This document shows, piece by piece, positions 55,591 to 64,000 of a stretch of 64,000 nucleotides of DNA. The DNA comes from Edaphochlamys debaryana. Lineage: Eukaryota; Chlorophyta; Chlorophyceae; Chlamydomonadales. How positions within the stretch are numbered: the stretch's first letter is position 1; every line of letters starts with the position of its first letter. The stretch is from contig JAEHOE010000001.1 of NCBI GenBank assembly GCA_016858145.1, positions 3,100,001 to 3,164,000 of the forward strand, given 5' to 3'. The notes under the pieces were generated by a model that searched no databases, had not been told where the DNA came from, and saw only the letters and a program-made list of their open reading frames with translations. The position numbers and the translations under genes were made by a program.

Positions 55591-56373
55591 GCAGGCGGGG
55601 GGTTGAAGCAGAGCGCAATGAGCAGGCGGGGGGTGGCGGACAGGAGCCGGGGCCAAGCGACCGGAGGCGGGCGCCCGTACGGCTTCGGACTGAGGGCTGT
55701 GACGCAGCATGGGCAACGCCCTGGAAAGGACGGACGGGTGGGCGCCGGCCATTCAGAGCTCGAGGGACATGGCGCAAGCCCCTGCTGGCAAGAAGCTGGG
55801 GACTTGCTGTCTCTTGTTGGGCGCGGTGGGAGCACGAACACACGGGCTGGTAGCCTGGTAGGCACTCATCAGATTTGTCCAGGCCGGGGGGTTCAGGCGA
55901 GTGCAGGTGTGGAAACCTGCGAGCCCTCAAGGTTGCGGATAGGAGCAGGGGCGGCCAAGAGTACGGTAGCCCCAAGAACGCTGACCACGATGACTTGACG
56001 GAGGGCTGGGTGAACATTTGCACTTGGACTCTTGACGGACTTGCACACGGAGATTGTTACTGGCATAATAAGGCGCTTCTTGATGCGCGCGCGCGCATCA
56101 ACCGGTGTTACACCCGGCTCCGCCTCATGTCTCGTGGGTCCGTCTGCCTTGCAAGTTGCACGCACTCCCAAGGTCTCCTTGCGTCCTAGTATCCTACAGC
56201 TCCATCAGATCATCACACATGGCAGCGCGCCATGCACATGGCATACCCTACCACCTACCCACCTCGCCTCGTCCCACGAGGCCAAGCCCCCCGACCCCAG
56301 CATCCGGGCACACGCCGGTGTTCCGTCCACCCCTGTGACCTACAGCTCTGTCCGCTCAACGCAACAGCACAGC
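55591..56373. other. convergent 3' flanks of coiled-coil gene and NOP2
   Basis: No gene seen. TTACA at 56108-56112 is a TGTAA polyadenylation signal on the minus strand, 262 bp past the NOP2 stop. Confidence 0.5.
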
Positions 56374-59300
56374 TCACTTCTTCTGCTTCTTAGCGGGCTG
56401 CCCGCCCGCCCCCTTGCCGCCGCCCCCGGCCGGTTTCCCGGCGCCTTTCCCTGCCTTCCCTGCCTGCGCTAGCCCTGGCTCGCCCTTGGCGGCGGGCTTC
56501 AGCGCTGCCTGCCCCTTGCCGCCCTTGGCCGGCGCCGGCGCCGCCTGCTGCTGTTTCCCGCCCTTAGCCGCTGCGCCGTTGCTGGCAGCCACTGCCGTAG
56601 CCTTGGGCGCCGCCTCAGCCGCCGTCCCTGCTCCTTTCGCCCCTGCCGCCTTCTTCGCCCCCGCCCCCGCCTCCGCCGCCTTGCCGCCGCCCGCCTTGTC
56701 CCCCGCCTTTGTCCGCTCCTTCTCCTCTTGTAGCTCCTGCACAGGAGAAACACAGTGGGGTGAGCATACGTGCACGTCCGCCGGTAAGCCTGAGTCCATG
56801 GGGGCTGCACGACAACCCAACCTACTCAGCCCGGGCAGGGGCGAGTTGCGGGCACGAAAGCCTTTCCTTCCTAGCCGCCCAGCAATTTCCCGGGGGCGAT
56901 TTGACTTGCAAACTTGAGGTCAGACGCTTGCTTACCTTCATAACTTGCTTGTACAGTTTGGAGTCCTTCTTCTTAGGCGTGTCCTCAGCCGCGGGCGCAG
57001 CCGCCGCCGCCGCGCCCTTCTGCGCCTTGGCGCCGCCAGCCGCCGCCTTGCCGTCCGCGCCCGCCGCGGCGCCGCGCCCGCTCGTCCCGGCGCCCTTGCC
57101 GCCGGCCTTGCGCCCCTCCTGCGCCTCCTCCTCGCCGTCCTCCTCCACGTCCTTGCCCTTGCCCTTGCCGCCCTTGGCCCCCTTGGCCCCCGCCGCCGCC
57201 CCGTTGGCTCCCTTCTTGGCCAGAGCGGCCTTGAGGGCGCCCAGGGCCGCCTCGTCCTCGGCGTCCGGCTCGGGCTCGGGGGCCTTCTTGGCGGGCACCT
57301 TGTTGGCGCCCTTGGGGTGGGGCTGCGGGGCAGAGCGAGAGAAGGAAGGGGTGGGGTCAGGAAGGGGAGCGGGGACCGCGAGCACAGGCTCGGGCTATGG
57401 GTGATGACGGGTGGGCTGGAACAAGTAGGGCCAGGCGAGTGGCGCGCGGGAAGCGAGTGTGCAGACCGGAGGCCGCAAGGGCTGACCTTGGGCTTGCTGA
57501 CGGGCACGATGATGGGCTTGGGCCCTGAGGCCGCCGCCTTCCCCTTGCCGGCCTTGCCGCTCGCGGCCGCGCCGGCGGCCTGCTCCGGCTCGTCGCTGGC
57601 GGGGCCCTCGCCGTCCTCGTCCTCGTCCTCCTCCCCGGCCTTGGGCTTCCGCACGTCGTTGGACATCTTCTTCAGCTTGCACACGAAGAAGCCTGGGGGA
57701 CACGGCAGGAGCGAACGGCTGAATGAAAGAGAGGGTGCTGGAAGGCTTGACATGGGTCAGCCCGGTCCCGGCCGAGTGATAGACCCTCGTAGCTCCCCGT
57801 CGAGCCAGGCACTCAGCCAACATGCCGGCGCTCATGGTCCTCTTCCCCCGAGCCCCCTGTTGCCCCCTCGCTCGCCCCGCCCCACCGTCCAGGTTGTGGG
57901 CGTGCGGGTAGAAGCGGCGCGCGTGCTTGAGCGAGGGGTGGAAGCGGAAGTCCCGGTACCGGATGTAGCCCTCGCGCCCGAACTCCAGGCCCGTGGGCAC
58001 CACCTGCAGCGGGAAGGATCGGGGGCGGGTTGCTAGGCTCAGCAAAAGGCTCAGTGAGCGTTGCAAACGCCTTATCCCGCATGCACCACACGGTCTTTGC
58101 GGCACCTTTCCTCCTGCCAAGCAAACAGCCCAGCCCTTGCCTTGCACCCTCCTGCTACCGAACGTGAGCACCCATCCACCCCCGCCCCACCTCCACCCCG
58201 CGGTCCGCCCTTCCCCCCAAGTCTCGCCCCCGCCCCGGCCCACCTTGACGTTGCGCTTCCTCAGCGCGTAGTTGACCACCGCCTCGTCCTCCTCCACGCA
58301 CACGGAGCAGGTCGAGTAGACCACGTAGCCCCCCGTGGCGCTGTTGGCGTCCACCAGGTCGATGGCGGCCAGCAGCAGCTGCTTCTGCAGGTGCCCGCAG
58401 CGCCAGATGTCCTGCTGCGACTTGGACGTCTGGGGGCGGGCGGGGAGGGATCGGTGGGGTGGGGGCGCGGAGTCAGTGGTATGGGTTAGGGCAGTGGGGT
58501 GACGCCATGGGCGCTGCTTGCGGAGTAGAGCGGGGGAATGCTAGGTGCGCCTGTGGCGCAGGGGCAGAGCGGCGGGGCAGTGGCTGGAAGCTGAGTCGCG
58601 GGGTATGTAGTTGGCTGGACCCGGCTTTGGGGCGCCGGGGGCAGGGCTGGCGGGGCGGCCTTACCTTGACCGAGGGGTCCTTGGACACCACTCCGGTGCC
58701 CGAGCAGGGGGCGTCCAGGAGCACGCGGTCCACGCTGCGCTCACCCAGCACCTTGGGGGAGGGAGGGCGGGGGGAGGGGGGAGGTGACGTGGCGATGGGG
58801 TGTGGTCCCGGGGCGAAGCACTTGCAGACCTCCCCTGGCAGGCTCTTGCAGCCCACCTCCCCCCCCCGCGCACCTGCGGCAGCTCCTTGCCGTCGTAGTT
58901 GCAGACCACCGTGTTGGTGACGCCCAGGCGGGTCAGGTTGCCCGTGATGGAGCGCAGCCGGTCCCTGGAGGACAGTTGCAGAGGAGGGAAGCTCAGTTGG
59001 GGTCGCGGCTGAACAGTTGAGGCGCCGCTGCAGAAGCGCCTGTGCTACGGCCCCTTGGGGGTCTGTGAGGTTCTCCTCTCTAGTGGGGTGAGGAGGGCCT
59101 GCCGGCACTTCGTCACGCCCGAAGGGCGCCCCAGCTCCCAGCACCCCACGTCCCCACCCCGCCCCCCGGGGGACCCCCTTGCGGCACGCACTTGGAGATC
59201 TCGTTGGCGAACACGGTGCCCGTGTTGCGCATGAGCGCGGCGATGTAAGTGGTCTTGCCGCCGGGCGCGGCCGCCATGTCCACAATGGTCTCGTCGGGCT

Positions 59301-62260
59301 GGGGGGCCAGCGCCATGACGGGCATGAAGGAGGAGGCGCCCTGGGGGGGAGAAGGCGAGGGAAGGGGGGTTGCGCAGAGGGAGGGGACGTTTTGGGACCG
59401 GAAAGCGTGCAGGACGAGAGCTATCGGGTGGTGTAACACAGGTCAGCCGGCCTGCCCGAAAAAGGCATGTACGGCGTGTGGTGCAACGCACCTGCAGCAT
59501 GTAGTGCCCCGCCATGTACTCGGGTGTGGCACCGATGGGCACCTTGCTCTCGTACACCACCAGCCCGACCTGGGGGAGGGGGAGGGAGGGAGGAGGGCGC
59601 CGCGGACCGAGCGAAGCAGGTGAGCGCCCATCACAGGGCCTTTGTGGGACGCCTGACCCTTTGCTCCATCACAGGCACCCCCAAGGCCCGGCCTGCAGCC
59701 CCTGCCTCGCAACCGCTGCACTGCGCAGTGGGAGTCCTGCTCTGTCCGCCCCGCGCACCTTGGACCAGGGCCCGATGGGGTCCAGGCTGACGCCCCGCTG
59801 GATGAGCGCCGCCGCCAGCTCCCGGCGACGCGTCTTGAGCGTGTTGGTGCGCAGGGTGACGGGGCGGGGCACCTCGTTGGCCTCCATCAGCTCCAGCGCC
59901 TCGGCCACGCTGCGGTGGGGAGCGGTGCGGAGGGGGCCCGGTAGGTCAGCGGCGAGGCGGCACTAAGCGGGTCCGATCACTCCCATGCCCCATCCAAGCC
60001 CACGGAGCGCAACCAACACAAGCCCACCATGTTCACCGCGTCCGGCCACCTCCCCACCAAGCTCAGCCCAAGCCAAGACCCCAGACCCGTGTCCAGCAAT
60101 TTGCCGCTCCAGCCCCACCTCCCCGTCCCCACCTGAACATGTTGAGGTACATGTCGATCATGAAGTCGTTGTAACCGTAGTAGGCGCCCAGGTCCCGCTT
60201 GAGCTGCTCCAGGTACTCCTGCCGCGAGCGCCCCGCCTCGCGCCGCTGCGCAAAGTCCTCCAGCACCGCCACGGTGGCCTTCATGCGCCGCGCCACCACC
60301 GCCAGGTCGGGGGGGGCGAGCTTCTCAGCCTCCACCTGGGGGCGGGGGGGAGGGGGAGCGGGAGGCGGACAAGGGGCGGTTGGGGCGGAGTAGACACGGG
60401 TATACCGCAGGTAACCTACCTCGGAGGTGCAGCAAGCCGCAGCCCCGTGCCTAGGCCCGTCCCTCAGCCCCTGTGCCCAAGCCCCTGAGCCCCAGCCCCT
60501 GAGCCCCAGCCCGGGTGCTGCCCCAAGCCCCAGCCCCCACCTGCTGGCCGCTGGGCAGAGTGAAGGTGGCGCCCTCGTCCACGTTGGTGTCCAGGTCGTC
60601 GGCGCCGCCCCCGGCCGCCATGTCGCGGGCCTCGCGGGCGGCCTGCGCCATCTGCTTGCGCCTGGGGGCGGAGGCGGGGGGGAGGAGGGTCAAGGGGGGC
60701 GGGCAAGCAGGCCGGCACAGGTCCGGACGAAGGGTTCCCACGGATGCATAGATGCGACCCCACTCGCTGTCTGCGGTCGGTAACCGCAGTCCCCTGCCTC
60801 CTGCATCCCGCCCAGGCACCCCCCCTGCCCCCGTGCACCCACTTGAACTTGTCCAGCGCAAGAGAGGCCTTCTCCGCCTCCGTCATCTCGTCGTCCTCGC
60901 TGTCCTCGTCCTCCTCCTCCTCCTCGCCCTCTCCCTCCTCTCCCTCCTCGTCCTCGCCCTCATCGCCCTCCTCGTCCTCGCCCTCGCCGCTGCCCGCCGC
61001 GCCCTTCTTCCGCAGCAGGGCCTCCCACTCATCAGAGTCCATGTCCTCGCCCATGTCCTCGCCCTCGCCGTCCCCCCCCTCGTCGTCCTCATCGTCCTCG
61101 CCTGTAGGGCGCACATCGGGAGCAGCGTGTCAGCAGCAGCCGGCCGGCAGGGCAGCTGGGCAGGGTGTGCGCTGCGCCTTCAGCTCAGCCCTGCAGCCAC
61201 CCAGGACCCGACCCTTTCAGCCGCCGCCTCGAGCCCACCCCCAACCCAAGCCCGCGTCTCCCAAGCCGATTCCAGGCCACCGGCCGCAACACCCGCGGGC
61301 CCCACCCACCCTCGCCGCCCTCCTCGTCGCTGTCTCCGTCATCCACAAACTCCTTGCCCTGGATCAGCTCCTCGCCCTCGCCGTCATCGTCGCTCTCGCC
61401 CTCCTCGCCTGCGGGAACAGGGCCCGTGGACCCGGGGGCGGCGGGCGGCCGTCAGGCACAGGGGGCGGTCTGGTTCCCAGCTTCCTGAGTTCCTGGGCCT
61501 GCAAGGCCGGTACCCGAGGCTCGTATGCAACCCCTGAAGGAAGCCCTACCGCCCTGCCTCACCCTCGTCATCCGACTCGCCCTCGTCGCCCTCCCCAAAC
61601 TCGTCGTTCATGATGCCCAGCATGTCGTCAGACACATCCACTGGAAAAGAGGGTCACGAGGAGGAGCAAGGAACAAAGCTTTCTAAGCAAACGGTAGTAC
61701 GAAGCGGGCGTGGCGTTGCAGGGCAAGAATCGGCGTGCGCCCTTTACCCTCCGAGACCCTCCGAGAGGGGGGGGGCCGGTGCCGCCAGCGTGCCACTGTG
61801 GACGCCCTCACCATCCCCGGCGCCGCCTTACCATCCTCCCCGTCCATATCCTCATCGTCCAAATCCTCCTCTGGCTCTGGCTGCTTCCGCTTGAGCTTCA
61901 GCCATTTCGCGTTCTCGTCGCTGAAGCCTTTGTCGCCTTTCATCGGCTTGCCCCCTTTGCCCGCTGGAGCAGACGGCGCCGGTGCCTGCAAGGAAAGACG
62001 GTCGTCGTCAACGAAGCCGTCACGTCGACTGCCCGTCGGCACATCGCTGCCGACATTCTTAACTGAGACTCGCGTATACAGCTAAACGACCAGCCCTTAC
62101 CTTGACAGCCTTCGCAGCAGGAGCAGGCGGCGCTGGCTTCCTGCACAGGACGCGAAATCAAGCCCTCGGTTGGCGGCGAATGCCGGCGGCCAGCCCCTGC
62201 GAGCAGCTCTTACTTGTTGCCGCCTTTGGGCGGCGGAGCCATGGCTTTCGCCTTGGCCAT
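56374..62260 (-). CDS. NOP2: NOP2/NSUN1-type 25S rRNA (cytosine-5) methyltransferase
   Basis: A nucleolar enzyme that methylates a cytosine of large-subunit rRNA and is needed for 60S assembly. Eighteen exons, with outer limits 62260-62214 (first) and 56736-56374 (last), catalytic ones at 59340-59192, 58964-58874, 58751-58665 and 58429-58244. Every phase agrees; about 938 residues. N-terminal third: Lys/Ala-rich start, then long acidic runs (nucleolar type). Core: a PUA-like/N1 region ([37 protein letters not shown]), SAM-binding [17 protein letters not shown], motif [15 protein letters not shown], motif [22 protein letters not shown] with both family cysteines, and [22 protein letters not shown]…GFFVCKLKK. 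The last 300 residues are Ala/Gly/Lys-rich low complexity. The E12-E13 acceptor is AAG rather than CAG. Confidence 0.96.
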
Positions 62261-64000
62261 TAGACTGCCCGGAAAGTTCTATGCGCTAAGCCAAATGTGC
62301 AGGGATGCCAAACAGGTTATCAGACTCCTCGTGCTGTGTTTGGCAAGCGCGACTTGTCAGTGTGAAGCTCAAGGCTGGAACGAGTAAACAACAACGGCCG
62401 CCGGGGCGTGTGTGTGCACATCCTTCCGTACTGGCAACACCCAAGGCCCCGCGGAGACTTCCGGATGCCGGGCTGTGCAACTGTGACATGGGCTCGGTAT
62501 CCATCTGCCCATGCCTTCCCATTCTGAGACATGCAGGTGTGTACCCCCTCGCTGCTCTGGTGTACGCCCGCTGCTGTTCCGCCGCGGCTGACGGTTGACC
62601 CGCATACCCGTCAACGCTGCAGACCTTGGCGCTCCGTTCCCGTGATACCACTGAGGATGGACCTAGTGCTGCGGCCTCCAGAGCGTTTGATGGCCCATTG
62701 GGGCTCAAGGGGCATAGTGGGCGGGAGTCACGAGGCTACGCAGCCGAGCCTACCAAACATGGAAGCACGTTGCAGCACCGCAGTTCATGGGTCCCATGCA
62801 CACCGACACGCCACCTTCTGGGCCGGGACCTCCGACAGCTCCGAGCCCCGAGCACTACGACCGTCACACATCACCGCGTGCGGGGCCGCAAAACCTGACT
62901 GACCACCACAACCAAGCTGATCACCAAACCGGGACAAGCAACCCGGGCAACAAACCCACAACGAAACCCGTCGGCCCTGCGGCCTGCGTGCGGATGCCTG
63001 CTCCACCTCGTGGGCGGCCTTGTGGCTGCACAGTGCACACGTGCGTGTGGAAGCTCGAAGACCTCATATCTGCATCTGCTCTGCATCTCCTCTCAGCCCA
63101 CTAACCTTCCAAAGCACACGCCCTACGCCTCGCTATCAACATAGGTCAGCACACACGCCCTACACCCTGGCGCTGTACGTGCTGCAGCCTGGCTGCAAAG
63201 CAGCGTTGCAGCAATACACGCCGACACGGGGGTGATCCTGGGGGGCTTCGCCGCCCGCAGAGCCTGACGGCGGGGGCGGCTCAGCCCAAAAGCACGGGCC
63301 GGCCCCAACGGACATGACATGCCTTGCTAGCCTCTACCAAACTGTTCTACGGGGCTGTCCGTCTATTGCAAGGACGCCTCTTCGCTAGCCATCCAGGTCC
63401 TGGCTCGTACCTTACCGTGCCTGCACGTGAGCCAAAGACGCCTGCCTCTCTACCGTCTGCCTTTGCGGCCTGCAGAACGAAGACCCCCAGCCAAGCGCAC
63501 ACCAACGGCGCCAGCGAGGCAGGCGAGCTAACTGCCTCCGGTCTTGAGCACTGAGGCCCGTCCCGGTCGGCCCGACTCATCAACAACTAGATGCCGGTGT
63601 GGCAGGCAGACTACGTCAGATCGTGGTCACGAAGTCCTCGTTCGGTTCAAACTCTCTACAACTGTGGCCTCTCGCTCGGCCGAGCAATCGGCGGGCTCCA
63701 GCGGCCGTGTGAGGGCCGCACAAGCCCTCCCGCCAAGCTCCTGCCAATCCGTGCCGGCGCTCATACCGCCTGGCTGCTGATGCCAACATACCGCTGCTGC
63801 CGCACGAGCTACCCGCTGCCCTGCAAAAAGGACCAACACCAGTGCGGGCGCTGGCTCCAGCTCTATGCCCCGGCCGCAAAAGAGCCACGCAGGGCTTTCC
63901 CCGCATTAGTGAAGACACGGCGGGCCGCGGCAGGCAGCAGCCCGCTCCCGCATAGCCCGGCCGTTGCTGTGGGGTCCAGGCTCGCCCTTGGCCTCGCCGA
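62261..64000. other. upstream region of NOP2, no gene seen
   Basis: About 1.7 kb without a supported gene up to the window edge. GC is lower than in coding blocks, and the open frames are short and lack splice continuity. It should contain the NOP2 promoter near 62261-62500; the first exon of a gene starting beyond 64000 cannot be excluded. Confidence 0.5.

Noticed and set aside
56945..58036. A 363-codon plus-strand open frame
   Set aside because: Antisense to NOP2 exons 15-17; Leu/Arg/Ala-rich shadow of Lys/Ala/Glu codons.

Overview
The window is nuclear DNA from a green alga, most likely in the order Chlamydomonadales (volvocine/Chlamydomonas-like). The evidence is very high GC, dense spliceosomal introns with GTGAGx/GTGCGx donors and C-rich tracts ending in CAG, TGTAA polyadenylation signals behind several genes, plastid-targeting N-termini, and green-lineage genes (plastid sulfate ABC ATPase, HCF136). 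The species cannot be fixed from sequence alone. I rebuilt gene models by joining exons whose phase and family homology both agree. No tRNA, rRNA or CRISPR was seen.

Layout: 1-165 end of an unrecognised gene (+). 1187-2463 GNAT acetyltransferase (-), divergent from 2696-7940 cytosolic-type threonyl-tRNA synthetase (+). 8.58-8.89 kb a truncated copy of the first two exons of the next gene. 10123-15597 GTPBP1/2-like translational GTPase (-). 16090-19201 plastid sulfate-transporter ATPase (+). 19778-22497 HCF136/Ycf48 photosystem II assembly factor (+). 23302-23973 small predicted plastid protein (+). 24708-31247 three tandem paralogues of a family I do not recognise, defined by a WWHLG motif (+). 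33290-36232 multi-pass membrane protein (-). 37524-41675 two tandem genes carrying five GATA-like zinc fingers (-). 43766-45679 caleosin (-). 46436-47578 ubiquitin-like/eS31 ribosomal fusion with a strongly divergent ubiquitin part (+). 48759-49617 small proline-rich predicted plastid protein (-). 50279-52860 GDA1/CD39 apyrase (+). 53533-55590 coiled-coil protein (+). 56374-62260 NOP2 rRNA m5C methyltransferase (-).

Most of the window is ordinary housekeeping and plastid biology: translation and ribosome assembly (ThrRS, GTPBP, eS31, NOP2), photosynthesis and sulfur supply (HCF136, sulfate ATPase), lipid-droplet and nucleotide metabolism (caleosin, apyrase). The accessory part is 24-42 kb. 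The strongest candidate for something undescribed is the three-gene WWHLG cluster. Its members share a core domain, coiled-coil-like C-termini, and repeated CCCGTGACA motifs in both orientations upstream of each gene; one member carries an apparent frameshift, and another holds a 522-bp hAT-type miniature transposon in its intron. The neighbouring GATA-like finger array is a second young tandem expansion.
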